DNA of 64,000 nt from Flavobacterium sharifuzzamanii (GCF_003254585.1 NZ_QJGZ01000031.1:62001-126000), one strand, 5' to 3'; counted from the first letter of the stretch, positions 45,694 to 54,671 are shown. Made by a program: numbers and translations. Notes: generated from the sequence alone by a model not told the origin.

Positions 45694-45724
45694 AAAAAAA
45701 ATGCCAGCTTTGACAGGCTGGCAT
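45694..45724 (-). terminator. secG-operon terminator
   Basis: Minus strand ATGCCAGC-ctgtcaaa-GCTGGCAT, a perfect 8-bp stem, then a T-run. It separates the lptE-secG run from groESL. Confidence 0.85.
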
Positions 45725-45746
45725 TAGATTTTATATAGAGCTTCTA

Positions 45747-46091
45747 TTATTTAGCTGGTGCTGGAGTTGCAGGAGCTGGTGTAGTTCCTTGCGCTGGAGC
45801 TGCAGGTGCATTTGCAGGAGCTTCAGTTTTGTCAATGATTTTAGATTCTGTATCGCTTAAAGATCCAGAGAAGCTTAAGCTAGAAAGTAAAATTAGCACA
45901 ATTAAAACAGTAGCTAAAGTCCAAGTACTTTTATCTAAAAAGTCAGTTGTTTTTTGTACTCCACCTAACATTTGAGTTCCGCTGATAGTAGACGATAATC
46001 CGCCTCCTTTAGGGTTTTGTACCATGATAACTACGATCAATAGAAAACAAACTATTGTGATTAAAACTAAAAAAATTGAAAATGTGCTCAT
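45747..46091 (-). CDS. secG: Preprotein translocase subunit SecG
   Basis: Two-span inner-membrane subunit of the SecYEG channel, 114 aa. First helix about 3-23, cytoplasmic loop QNPKGGGLSSTISGTQMLGG containing the family's QxxKGGGL and a phase similar to other SecG, second helix about 57-76. The C-terminus is a low-complexity Pro/Ala tail (APAAPAQGTTPAPATPAPAK), common in this phylum. The gene begins three bases after the preceding stop codon, so it is coupled. Confidence 0.93.
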   Translation of the reverse strand: MSTFSIFLVLITIVCFLLIVVIMVQNPKGGGLSSTISGTQMLGGVQKTTDFLDKSTWTLATVLIVLILLSSLSFSGSLSDTESKIIDKTEAPANAPAAPAQGTTPAPATPAPAK

Positions 46092-46094
46092 TAC

Positions 46095-47810
46095 TTAATT
46101 ATTGTTATTGTTATTTTGTTGTAAAATCTTTATATCCGATATGCGGTCTGCAAAGAAAGTAATTTTTTCTGGATATTTCAAAATTAATATTTCATAAGCT
46201 TGAATTGCTTTTGTATATTTCTTTTGTTCCAGATATACTCTGGCCAGAGTCTCGGTCATTAGATACGAATTGTCCTCTACAGGGGGCTCAATTTGAACTA
46301 CTGGAGCACTTGTTCCAGGTTTAATTGGAGAGATTTTCGGATTGGTTTCGATAAATTTATCGATAATTTCAGCCTTCTTTTGTCTCTCTTCTTCTTTTGC
46401 AGCTTCAATTTTAGCTTGTTCTTCTGGAGAAAGTTCATTTGACCTGTCAATTGGTTCTGTTCTAGATAGTTGAAGCCATTCTTGAAATGAATGTTTTTCG
46501 CTAAGAGAAAAATCCAAAGGTTTTCCAATTTCTAAATGCTCCGCAGCTGTTTTTGCAGGTTCATTAGGCTCTTCTTCTTCGATTATTTCTTCAATTGGCT
46601 CTTCGTTTTCTTCTTGAATTTTCTCTTCTTCTTCTTTATCCTCAGATTGCAGAACTTCTAGAATCTCTTCTTTTGTTTCTTCAGGCGCTTTTGTTTCAGC
46701 TTCTTTAATTGAAGAAAGAATAGATCGTTCAACAGAATTCATTTTAAATTCCGGAATGATCATTTCTTCAATAACGCTGTCATCTTCCTCTTCTTCAACA
46801 GAATTTAAAACAGGCACATCAATAGTAAGTTCCGATTTTATTTCCTCAGCTTTTGCAGATTGTTCAATAGTTGCAGCTTCTGATTCTTTAATCGAGCTTA
46901 AAATAGAATTTTCAATACGATCAAATTTATGCTCCTCAACTACATTTATAGATTCGGGTTCAGTTACAGAAGGAGTTTCAGAAACTTTAATAGAACTTAA
47001 AATAGAGTTTTCTATACGATCAATTTTAGGTTCTTCTGTTATTATTGGTTCTTCTTCTATTTCTTCTTCTGATAAGATTTCATTTTCTTTCTCAATATTT
47101 GAGACTGAATCAACAACATCAATTTTATTTTCTGTTTCGATTACTGGTTTTTCAAAACTAATTGAATGCGCTTCTTTAATAGCAAGAAAAATAGACGGAT
47201 CTATTTCAGGAAGTTTTTTAGGCTCTTCTATTATTACTGGTTTCTCAAAAGTAACAGAATGTGCTTCTTTTATGGCCAGAAAAATAGAAGGGTCAATTTC
47301 AGGAACTTTTTTAGGTTCTTCAATAATTACAGGTTCTTCGGCTTTTAATGGTTCCTGCGATTTTATTGGCTCTTCGATTTTTGTAAATGAAGGAGTTTCA
47401 ATTGAAGAAATAAGTGTTTCTTTTATTACATCTTGAACTGGCTGCTCTTCAAGATCTGTCTTTATTTCAATAGCTTTCTGAATCTGTTCTGGCGAAATGA
47501 TTTCGCTGTCAAAAACTGTAATTTCAAGAAGATCTCTCAATTTTTGTTCGTAGAAATCATTCTGAATAGAAGTGAAAGCTTCTGAAGTAATGAAATCAAA
47601 TAAAACAGAACGATCTGCTGTATGTGCAGCCGTTACCTTTAAAGCATAATTATACTTAAAACTGTTTTGATTGTAAAGTCCTTTTAATCGTAATGCGCGT
47701 GCACTTTGAAAATACGGAAACTCATTCAAAACACTGCCTAATGCATCCGCTTGCTTTTCTGTAATAGCATCGGGTTTGTTCATTAAGTAGGTATAATCGC
47801 TAACGTTCAT
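46095..47810 (-). CDS. Acidic repeat protein with C-terminal TPR, 571 aa
   Basis: Family not recognised by name; it occupies a conserved place between lptE and secG in flavobacteria. An ordered N-terminal domain (1-120) starts MNVSDYTYLMNKPDAITEKQ. A long, Glu-rich and probably disordered middle (121-430) contains five copies of an SIxxxIKEAE-like motif (175-185, 206-216, 269-279, 302-312, 363-373); the first two sit in a 31-aa tandem repeat. A TPR-like pair of helices at 515-565 is followed by an Asn run. No signal peptide or membrane span, so it is likely cytosolic. The TPR and motifs suggest a scaffold. Confidence 0.8.
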   Translation of the reverse strand: MNVSDYTYLMNKPDAITEKQADALGSVLNEFPYFQSARALRLKGLYNQNSFKYNYALKVTAAHTADRSVLFDFITSEAFTSIQNDFYEQKLRDLLEITVFDSEIISPEQIQKAIEIKTDLEEQPVQDVIKETLISSIETPSFTKIEEPIKSQEPLKAEEPVIIEEPKKVPEIDPSIFLAIKEAHSVTFEKPVIIEEPKKLPEIDPSIFLAIKEAHSISFEKPVIETENKIDVVDSVSNIEKENEILSEEEIEEEPIITEEPKIDRIENSILSSIKVSETPSVTEPESINVVEEHKFDRIENSILSSIKESEAATIEQSAKAEEIKSELTIDVPVLNSVEEEEDDSVIEEMIIPEFKMNSVERSILSSIKEAETKAPEETKEEILEVLQSEDKEEEEKIQEENEEPIEEIIEEEEPNEPAKTAAEHLEIGKPLDFSLSEKHSFQEWLQLSRTEPIDRSNELSPEEQAKIEAAKEEERQKKAEIIDKFIETNPKISPIKPGTSAPVVQIEPPVEDNSYLMTETLARVYLEQKKYTKAIQAYEILILKYPEKITFFADRISDIKILQQNNNNNN

Positions 47811-47899
47811 TCTTTATTTTTGGTTTAATCGGTTAATTGTTTAATCGTTTATTCGTTTTTGTTTGTTTTATCGATTAAACGATTCAACAAACAGCAAAA

Positions 47900-48403
47900 C
47901 TACCATTTTGCTAATGATTCATTAAAGATATCCTGCGTAATTCTTTCAAAAATAACTCTGATTGCTTCACTTAAAACAGATCCTGTTGGTAAGTCTCTTC
48001 CTGGGAAATCATAATAGAATTCAAAAGACTTTTCAAAATCATCTGTTTCTTTCTTTTTATTCATGAATCTCACATTAACACGAATCGATAAACGGTTTTG
48101 AGCTGCCTGTTGGTCTGCGGTCGCAGTCATTGGAGTGATTCTGTAATCTGTAATTTCCCCTTCATAAACTAAATCCCCGCCATTGCTAACTAAGTTTAAA
48201 TTAGTTTGATTCATAATCAAATCCTGTAAAGCCAAGGTGAAAGTTCTGTCGATTCCAGGTTCAATTAAATCGGCATTATTGTGAAAGAAGTTAACCTGAA
48301 ATGTTTTGGCATCGATTTTTCCAGTTCCTGTAAAGTTATATACAGAACAGCCACTTAACATAAAAAGGCTTAAAAGTGCAAAAAGAGAATATATTTTTTT
48401 CAT
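47900..48403 (-). CDS. lptE: LPS-assembly lipoprotein LptE
   Basis: Outer-membrane lipoprotein that plugs the LptD barrel for LPS insertion. I start at 48403 (MKKIYSLFALLSLFMLSGC, lipobox Cys19); the longer frame to 48439 hides the signal peptide. The mature domain begins SVYNFTGTGKIDAKTFQVNF, typical of the Bacteroidota LptE family, and continues with the conserved strand-helix pattern (YEGEITDYRITPM; VLSEAIRVIFERITQDIFN). 167 aa is typical. It lies downstream of the sigma-54 activator gene on the same strand. Confidence 0.93.
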   Translation of the reverse strand: MKKIYSLFALLSLFMLSGCSVYNFTGTGKIDAKTFQVNFFHNNADLIEPGIDRTFTLALQDLIMNQTNLNLVSNGGDLVYEGEITDYRITPMTATADQQAAQNRLSIRVNVRFMNKKKETDDFEKSFEFYYDFPGRDLPTGSVLSEAIRVIFERITQDIFNESLAKW

Positions 48404-48430
48404 AATATTTAAGAGGAAATCCCAATTTTT

Positions 48431-48481
48431 AAATTCCAAATTCCAATTGCGCCAAATATAGGTAATTGGAATTTGGAATTT
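48431..48481. repeat. AAATTCC-type perfect palindrome upstream of lptE
   Basis: AAATTCCAAATTCCAATT (48431-48448) pairs over 18 bp with AATTGGAATTTGGAATTT (48464-48481). The 15-nt loop contains the -7 box noted below. Confidence 0.85.
48453..48460 (-). promoter_or_regulatory. -7 box of lptE inside the palindrome loop
   Basis: Minus-strand TATATTTG (TAnnTTTG). It predicts a ~45-nt leader that carries one palindrome arm. Confidence 0.45.
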
Positions 48482-48503
48482 CGAAATTGTAATTTAATTA
48501 TTT

Positions 48504-49763
48504 TTATAAGTCGAATTGCTTGATTTTACGGTATAAAGTTCTTTCAGAAATACCTAGTTCATCTGCAGCAGCTTTACGTTTTCCTTTGTTTTTTTCTAAT
48601 GATTTTTTGATCATTTCGATTTCTTTTTGCTCCAAACGTAAAATTTCTTCCTCTTCGATCGTTTCAGCAAATAAATAATTATCGTCTTGCATTTGATAAT
48701 TGTCTTCTCGAACAGCAGGCGTTGTCATAACAGCAGTTCTTGGTTCTTCTTCAAAATCAATTTCGCTGTCGTTTTGCTGATTTCCGTATATTTTCTGAAT
48801 TAGATTCGGATTAATATCCTGTACTTTAGACGTACCATTTTTCATCAACTCTAAAGTCAGTTTTTTCAAGTCGTTCAAGTCGCTTCTCATATCAAAAAGC
48901 ACTTTGTACAGAATGTCTCTTTCTGTGCTAAAGTCACTTTCTTTTTTACTGTCGTTGATAACAGAAGGCAAATTGCTTCCTTCAGCTGGCAAGTAAGATT
49001 GTAAAGTAGCAAGACTAATATCGCGATTGGTTTCTAAAACAGAAATCTGCTCAGCTACATTTCGAAGCTGACGAATATTTCCGCTCCATCTAAACTTTTG
49101 CAAAAGCTGAACGGCATCATCATCCAATCGTAAAGGAGGCATTTTGTATTTATGAGCAAAATCGGCCACAAATTTTCTGAACAACAAATGAATATCGTCA
49201 TTTCTTTCGCGTAAAGGTGGTAATGTAATTTCGACTGTACTTAAACGATAGTACAGATCTTCACGGAATTTTCCTTTTTCGATTGCATTGAATAAATTCA
49301 CGTTTGTTGCAGCAACAATACGGACATTGGTTTTTTGAACTTGTGAAGAACCTACTTTAATAAATTCTCCGTTCTCAAGAACACGAAGCAATCTTACCTG
49401 AGTGGTTAGTGGTAATTCACCAACTTCATCTAAGAAGATTGTTCCGCCATCGGCCACTTCAAAATAACCTTCACGAGTACTTGTAGCACCTGTAAACGCG
49501 CCTTTTTCGTGACCAAAAAGTTCACTGTCAATTGTTCCTTCCGGAATTGCACCGCAGTTTACGGCAATATATTTACCATGCTTTCTGTGTGAAAGCGAAT
49601 GTATAATTCTAGGAATATTTTCTTTACCAACACCACTTTCCCCAGTTACCATAACCGAAATATCAGTTGGAGCAACCTGAATGGCTTTTTCGATAGCACG
49701 ATTTAATTTCGGATCATTACCAATAATCTCAAATCGCTGTTTTATTGCTTGAACTGTTTCCAT
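48504..49763 (-). CDS. Sigma-54-dependent transcriptional activator without receiver domain
   Basis: 419-aa bacterial enhancer-binding protein. AAA+ domain from the N-terminus: Walker A GESGVGKE (41-48), RpoN-contacting GAFTGA (88-93), Walker B GGTIFLDEVGEL (106-117) and R-finger region. An acidic linker with a short insertion (about 270-370) leads to a Fis-type HTH at the C-terminus (IKKSLEKNKGKRKAAADELGISERTLYRK, key LGISERTLYRKIK). No receiver or GAF domain, so activity is presumably set by another protein or by its level. It is conserved next to miaB and lptE in Bacteroidota; targets unknown. Confidence 0.94.
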   Translation of the reverse strand: METVQAIKQRFEIIGNDPKLNRAIEKAIQVAPTDISVMVTGESGVGKENIPRIIHSLSHRKHGKYIAVNCGAIPEGTIDSELFGHEKGAFTGATSTREGYFEVADGGTIFLDEVGELPLTTQVRLLRVLENGEFIKVGSSQVQKTNVRIVAATNVNLFNAIEKGKFREDLYYRLSTVEITLPPLRERNDDIHLLFRKFVADFAHKYKMPPLRLDDDAVQLLQKFRWSGNIRQLRNVAEQISVLETNRDISLATLQSYLPAEGSNLPSVINDSKKESDFSTERDILYKVLFDMRSDLNDLKKLTLELMKNGTSKVQDINPNLIQKIYGNQQNDSEIDFEEEPRTAVMTTPAVREDNYQMQDDNYLFAETIEEEEILRLEQKEIEMIKKSLEKNKGKRKAAADELGISERTLYRKIKQFDL

Positions 49764-49831
49764 ATAGATTTTGTTTCAAGTTTTTATTTGTTTCAGGTTT
49801 TGCCTAAAACTTTGGCTTGTATTTTTTGTCT

Positions 49832-50314
49832 GCCACGAATTTCTCGAATTTCACAAATTCTTGAAAAGTGGTTAATGAATTACTCTTTTGTGTTGTAATG
49901 TCTTTTTATTAAAATTAACGATAATTCCTAAATCACTATCAGCTAATTTTAAATAATTTATTGTTTGAGCGATATATTCATCAACTATTTCTTTTGGTGC
50001 TTTTACTTCTAATATGATTTCGTGATAAACTACAAAATCGGCATAAAATTTATGCGCTAAAACAATTTCTTTATATTGAATATCGTATTCTTTTTCACGT
50101 TCATAGGGGATATTATGTTTTTTGAACTCGTATTCTAACGCGTCTTTGTAAACAATTTCCAAAAGACCTCCGCCTAAAATTCTATGAACTTCCATACAAA
50201 TTCCAACAATTTTATAGTACTCTTCTTTTCTGTATAATTCCATGCTTGTTTTTTTAAAACAAAGCTATAGAAATTTTTGAAAGAAAATTCGTGTAAATTT
50301 GTGAAATTCGTGGC
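49832..50314. mobile_element. Candidate element: GxxExxY gene between GCCACGAATTTC inverted ends
   Basis: The left end 49832-49860 starts GCCACGAATTTC; the right end (50283-50314) read on the other strand also starts GCCACGAATTTC and continues CACAAATT. The 483-bp interval contains only the 372-bp GxxExxY gene. It separates miaB from the sigma-54 activator gene, which are otherwise neighbours on one strand. Confidence 0.6.
49872..50243 (-). CDS. GxxExxY protein (PD-(D/E)XK nuclease-fold family)
   Basis: 123 aa, standard length for this family. The name motif is G26-LLE29-IVY32. The core of a PD-(D/E)XK nuclease is visible as Asp69 (YADFVV), Glu79 and Lys81 (ILEVKA), with Gln93 in IAQTINYLKL. 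No biochemical role is established for this family. The gene sits between inverted repeats and outside the logic of the surrounding operon, so I infer it belongs to a mobile repeat element. Confidence 0.9.
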   Translation of the reverse strand: MELYRKEEYYKIVGICMEVHRILGGGLLEIVYKDALEYEFKKHNIPYEREKEYDIQYKEIVLAHKFYADFVVYHEIILEVKAPKEIVDEYIAQTINYLKLADSDLGIIVNFNKKTLQHKRVIH

Positions 50315-50325
50315 GAAAAAAAAAC

Positions 50326-51771
50326 TTAATTCATGCTACTAAGCCCAACTGCTTCGCCTTTTAAAGTTCCGCTAGTACAGCTTGTGATTTTTACGTTGAC
50401 GAAATCTCCAATTTTGTAATTTTCTTTTGGGAAAACCACCGTTATGCTTTGAGAGTTTCTTCCAGAAAATTCATCTTTAGATTTCTTAGAAACTTTCTCT
50501 ACTAAAACTTCAACTGTTTTGCCAACGAATTCCTCACTTCTAAACCAAGCATGTTTTTGTTGTAAATCGACAATTTCTTGTAATCTTCTTGCTTTAGTTT
50601 CCTCTTCAACATCATCCTTCATTTTTCTTCCAGCCAAAGTTCCAGGACGTTCAGAATACGAATACATATAACCGAAATTATATTTTACATATTCCATCAA
50701 GCTCATTGTATCTTGATGATCTTCTTCAGTTTCGGTTGGGAAACCAGCAATCATATCTTGAGAGATCGAAGCATCTGGAACAATTGCTCTAATTTTGTCA
50801 ATCAAAGCCATGTATTCTTCACGAGAATGCAAACGATTCATTTCTTTTAAAATTCGGTTACTTCCAGATTGAACAGGAAGGTGAATATGTTTACAAATGT
50901 TTGGATATTTCGCAATAACATGTAAAATACTCTCATGCATATCCTGCGGATTTGAAGTCGAAAATCGAATACGCATTTTAGGAAAACCAGCAGCAACCAT
51001 TTCTAACAATTGATCAAAATCAACTGCAGTTGCTTTTTGCATTTCAGAAGCATTTACGAAATCCTTTTTCAAACCGCCGCCGTACCAAAGGTAACTGTCA
51101 ACGTTTTGACCTAAAAGCGTAACTTCTTTATAGCCTTTGTTCCATAAATCCTGAATTTCGGCCATAATACTTTGCGGCTCACGGCTTCTTTCGCGTCCGC
51201 GTGTAAATGGTACAACGCAAAACGTACACATATTATCGCATCCGCGCGTGATCGAAACCAAAGCGGTGATTCCGTTGCTCATTAAACGAACAGGTGAAAT
51301 ATCTCCGTACGTTTCTTCTTTTGATAAAATTACATTAATGGCGTCGCGTCCTTCTTCAACTTCAGCCAATAAATTCGGAAGATCTTTATAAGCATCAGGA
51401 CCAACAACAAGATCAACTATTTTCTCTTCTTCCAAAAACTGACTTTTCAAACGTTCAGCCATACAACCCAAAACGCCCACTTTCATTTTTGGATTCGTGC
51501 GTTTTACTGCATTGTATTTCTCTAAACGCTTGCGAATGGTCTGTTCTGCTTTATCTCTAATAGAGCAAGTGTTCACCAAAACCAAATCGGCTTCTTCTAG
51601 AACAGAAGTTGTGTTATAACCTCCGTCAGACAAAATGGAAGCTACGACTTCACTGTCCGAAAAATTCATCGCACAGCCGTAACTTTCTATGAATAGTTTT
51701 TTAGTATTCTCAGGTTTATTTTCCAAAACAAGACTTTCGCCTTGTTTGCTTTCTTCAATAATCTTTTCCAT
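50326..51771 (-). CDS. miaB: tRNA methylthiotransferase MiaB
   Basis: Radical-SAM enzyme making 2-methylthio-N6-isopentenyl-A37 in tRNAs. N-terminal MTTase domain with cluster cysteines Cys33 (YGCAMN), Cys69 (NTCSIRD) and Cys103 (LGCMAE). Radical-SAM motif RGCDNMCTFC (Cys178, Cys182, Cys185) with the family sequence FTRGRERSRE. C-terminal TRAM domain (about 415-478). 481 aa is typical. It has a well-formed promoter with both -33 and -7 elements. Confidence 0.96.
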   Translation of the reverse strand: MEKIIEESKQGESLVLENKPENTKKLFIESYGCAMNFSDSEVVASILSDGGYNTTSVLEEADLVLVNTCSIRDKAEQTIRKRLEKYNAVKRTNPKMKVGVLGCMAERLKSQFLEEEKIVDLVVGPDAYKDLPNLLAEVEEGRDAINVILSKEETYGDISPVRLMSNGITALVSITRGCDNMCTFCVVPFTRGRERSREPQSIMAEIQDLWNKGYKEVTLLGQNVDSYLWYGGGLKKDFVNASEMQKATAVDFDQLLEMVAAGFPKMRIRFSTSNPQDMHESILHVIAKYPNICKHIHLPVQSGSNRILKEMNRLHSREEYMALIDKIRAIVPDASISQDMIAGFPTETEEDHQDTMSLMEYVKYNFGYMYSYSERPGTLAGRKMKDDVEEETKARRLQEIVDLQQKHAWFRSEEFVGKTVEVLVEKVSKKSKDEFSGRNSQSITVVFPKENYKIGDFVNVKITSCTSGTLKGEAVGLSSMN

Positions 51772-51788
51772 TGTAAAAATTCAAAGTG

Positions 51789-51820
51789 CAAAGATAGCGT
51801 AATTGAAACGAATATGACAA
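51789..51820 (-). promoter_or_regulatory. Promoter of miaB
   Basis: Minus-strand TTG (51820-51818), 21-bp spacer, TATCTTTG (51796-51789): full match to the Bacteroidota consensus. A leader of about 12-13 nt. Confidence 0.7.
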
Positions 51821-51854
51821 GATGTCAGATAAAGAATTAACAATGTTTTAAAAA

Positions 51855-51970
51855 TTTTAGATTGCAGATTTTGGATTTTAGATTATGTGGTGTTTATCAA
51901 TTGATTTGTACTGGTTGTAAGTTTAAATTCAACTGCAAAAAATCTAAAATCTAAAATCTGCAATCTAAAA
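51855..51970. repeat. 30-bp inverted repeat around TTTTAGATTGCAGATTTT
   Basis: Arms 51855-51884 and 51941-51970 are complementary except for one base. The 56-nt loop has no gene. It lies between the divergent miaB and topA genes; the rest of the gap holds their promoters. Confidence 0.85.
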
Positions 51971-52116
51971 TAAAGGGATTCCTTGGTTAAAAATCACTAA
52001 AAGTTATACCTATATATATTATCGATATTATTACAGATAAATCTGCAATTTTAAGTTTCATAATATCAAAATACCTCAAAAATGCATTCGTAAGGTTAAT
52101 ATTTAAAAAAAATAAA

Positions 52117-52124
52117 TACTTTTG
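52117..52124 (+). promoter_or_regulatory. -7 box of topA
   Basis: TACTTTTG (TAnnTTTG), 18 bases before the ATG at 52143. Confidence 0.5.
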
Positions 52125-52142
52125 TTGCAGAAAAATAGAGCA

Positions 52143-54671
52143 ATGGCAAAGAATTTAGTAATAGTGGAGTCACCTGCAAAGGCGAAAACGATCGAGAAAT
52201 TTCTTGGGAGTGATTTTCAGGTGGAGTCAAGTTATGGACACATAGCGGACTTACCATCAAAGGAAATAGGAGTAGATGTAGAAAATGGTTTTAAACCAAA
52301 ATATGAAGTTTCTCCGGATAAAAAAGCCTTGGTAACGAAACTTAAATCACTATCTAAGAATGCCGAAACGGTTTGGTTAGCATCCGATGAGGACCGCGAG
52401 GGAGAGGCTATTTCATGGCACTTGGCGGAAGAATTAAAATTGGATACAAAAAAGACCAAACGAATTGTTTTTCATGAGATTACAAAATCTGCGATTCTCA
52501 AAGCAATCGATAATCCAAGAGAAATTGACTATAATTTAGTAAACGCACAACAAGCACGTCGTGTTTTAGATCGTTTAGTGGGTTACGAATTGTCTCCTGT
52601 TTTATGGAGAAAAATCAAAGGCGGACTTTCAGCAGGTCGTGTGCAGTCAGTTTCTGTACGTTTGATTGTGGAAAGAGAACGCGAAATTCAAAATTTTAAT
52701 GCAGTTGCAACATATTCAATTGTTGCAGAATTTGTAAACGAAGCTGGAAAAGCTTTCAAAGCAAAACTTCCAAAAAACTTCAATACTAAAAAAGAAGCCG
52801 AAGATTTCTTAAATCAAAACATCGGCTCTAAATATAAGGTAGCCGATTTAGAAACTAAGCCTACCAAAAAATCTCCAACAGCACCTTTTACAACTTCGAC
52901 ACTTCAGCAGGAAGCGGCGAGAAAATTGTATTTGCCAGTTGGAATTACCATGCAGTTAGCACAGCGTTTATATGAGGCGGGACTTATTACTTATATGAGA
53001 ACCGATTCTGTAAATCTTTCTAAAGAGGCAATGGATGCTGCACAAGCAGAAATTATCAAATCTTACGGAAAAGAATTCTCTAAGCCGAGAGTTTTTGCTA
53101 ATAAAAATAAAGGAGCACAAGAAGCGCACGAAGCAATTCGTCCAACTGATATGTCTCGACATACTGTAAATATCGACCGTGATCAGGCTCGTTTATACGA
53201 TTTGATCTGGAAAAGAACTTTGGCTTCGCAAATGAGCGATGCACAGCTTGAAAGAACAAATGTGAAGATCGAAGCAGATAATCATGATGAGATTTTTACA
53301 GCTTCAGGAGAAGTATTACTTTTTGAAGGTTTTTTAAAAGTATACTTAGAAGGTCATGATGATGACGAAGAAGAGCAAGAAGGAATGCTTCCAGCTTTAA
53401 AAGTAAACGAAAAACTGGCTAATAACTATATTACAGCCACAGAACGATATTCAAGACCGCCTGCACGTTACACAGAGGCATCTTTGGTTAAAAAACTGGA
53501 GGAACTTGGAATTGGTCGTCCTTCGACTTACGCGCCAACAATTTCTACAATTATCAATAGAAATTATGTTGAAAAAGGAACTCTTGAAGGGGTAGAGCGT
53601 AATTATACACAGCTTACTTTGCAAAATAGTAAAGTAGGTGAGAAGGTTCTGAAAGAAAATACAGGTTCTGATAAAGGAAAATTGGTTCCTACAGATATCG
53701 GAACGATTGTTACTGATTTCTTGGTAAAGAATTTTGGAAACATTTTAGATTATAATTTCACTGCGAAAGTAGAGCAGGATTTTGACGAAATTGCCGAAGG
53801 AAATATAGACTGGGCAAAAATGATGCAGGATTTCTACAATAAATTTCATCCAAATGTAAAAGAAGTTGAGGCCAACGCCGAACGCGAAAGTGGAGAAAGA
53901 ATTTTAGGAAAAGATGCTGACGGAAGACAAGTTTCTGTTCGTTTAGGAAAATTTGGGCCAATGGCACAGATTGGAGAGGCAGACGATGAAGATAAAAAGT
54001 TTGCCAGCTTAATGGCAGATCAAAATATAGGAAACATTACGCTTGAAGAAGCTTTGAATTTATTCTTGCTTCCAAAAAGTTTAGGTGAATATAAAGGAGA
54101 AGAGGTAGAAGTAAATAATGGTCGTTACGGTCCTTATGTTCGTCACGGAAGTGTTTTTATCTCATTGCCTAGAGGAGAAGATCCTTTAAATGTTTCTAAA
54201 GAAAGAGCTCAGGAGTTAATTGACGAAAAAGCACTTGCGGATGCGCCAATTGCAGTTTATAAAGGAGAAGCTGTTCAAAAAGGAGTGGGACGTTTTGGAC
54301 CATTCATTAAATGGAACGGTCTTTTTGTAAATGTGAGCAAGAAATACAATTTTGATAATCTTTCTCAAGCAGATGTTGAAGAATTGATTGAAGAAAAACT
54401 TCAGAAAAACATCGATAAGGTTATTCATAACTGGGAAGAAGAAGGAATTGTAGTAGAAAAAGCTCGTTGGGGACGTTCTGTAATTTTAAAAGGAAAAATC
54501 AAAATTGAATTAAGCAAAGATGTTGATGCGACAAAATTAACATTAGCACAAGTTCAAGAAATGATTGCGGCTAAAACGCCTGCTAAAAAAGCGCCTGCAA
54601 AGAAAACTGCAGCTAAAACAACAACGGCTAAAAAAGCTCCAGCTAAAAAAACAGCTGCTAAAAAGAAATAA
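52143..54671 (+). CDS. topA: DNA topoisomerase I
   Basis: Type IA topoisomerase that relaxes negative supercoils, 842 aa. I start at the ATG at 52143 (MAKNLVIVESPAKAKTIEKF); a TTG at 52122 overlaps the -7 box. N-terminal TOPRIM with IVESPAKAKT and SDEDREGEAISWH. The active-site Tyr284 is in ITYMRTDS. The C-terminal half has Topo-C repeats (GRYGPYVRHGSVF, GRFGPFIKWNGLFV) in place of zinc ribbons. A histone-H1-like tail of Lys/Ala/Pro repeats (about 815-842) should bind DNA. The next gene starts nine bases later. Confidence 0.96.
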   Translation: MAKNLVIVESPAKAKTIEKFLGSDFQVESSYGHIADLPSKEIGVDVENGFKPKYEVSPDKKALVTKLKSLSKNAETVWLASDEDREGEAISWHLAEELKLDTKKTKRIVFHEITKSAILKAIDNPREIDYNLVNAQQARRVLDRLVGYELSPVLWRKIKGGLSAGRVQSVSVRLIVEREREIQNFNAVATYSIVAEFVNEAGKAFKAKLPKNFNTKKEAEDFLNQNIGSKYKVADLETKPTKKSPTAPFTTSTLQQEAARKLYLPVGITMQLAQRLYEAGLITYMRTDSVNLSKEAMDAAQAEIIKSYGKEFSKPRVFANKNKGAQEAHEAIRPTDMSRHTVNIDRDQARLYDLIWKRTLASQMSDAQLERTNVKIEADNHDEIFTASGEVLLFEGFLKVYLEGHDDDEEEQEGMLPALKVNEKLANNYITATERYSRPPARYTEASLVKKLEELGIGRPSTYAPTISTIINRNYVEKGTLEGVERNYTQLTLQNSKVGEKVLKENTGSDKGKLVPTDIGTIVTDFLVKNFGNILDYNFTAKVEQDFDEIAEGNIDWAKMMQDFYNKFHPNVKEVEANAERESGERILGKDADGRQVSVRLGKFGPMAQIGEADDEDKKFASLMADQNIGNITLEEALNLFLLPKSLGEYKGEEVEVNNGRYGPYVRHGSVFISLPRGEDPLNVSKERAQELIDEKALADAPIAVYKGEAVQKGVGRFGPFIKWNGLFVNVSKKYNFDNLSQADVEELIEEKLQKNIDKVIHNWEEEGIVVEKARWGRSVILKGKIKIELSKDVDATKLTLAQVQEMIAAKTPAKKAPAKKTAAKTTTAKKAPAKKTAAKKK

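Noticed and set aside
46756-47436. Plus-strand frame of 226 codons, Ser/Ile-rich
   Set aside because: It is the complement of the Glu-rich repeat protein gene; the low complexity of the GAA-rich strand keeps the opposite strand open.
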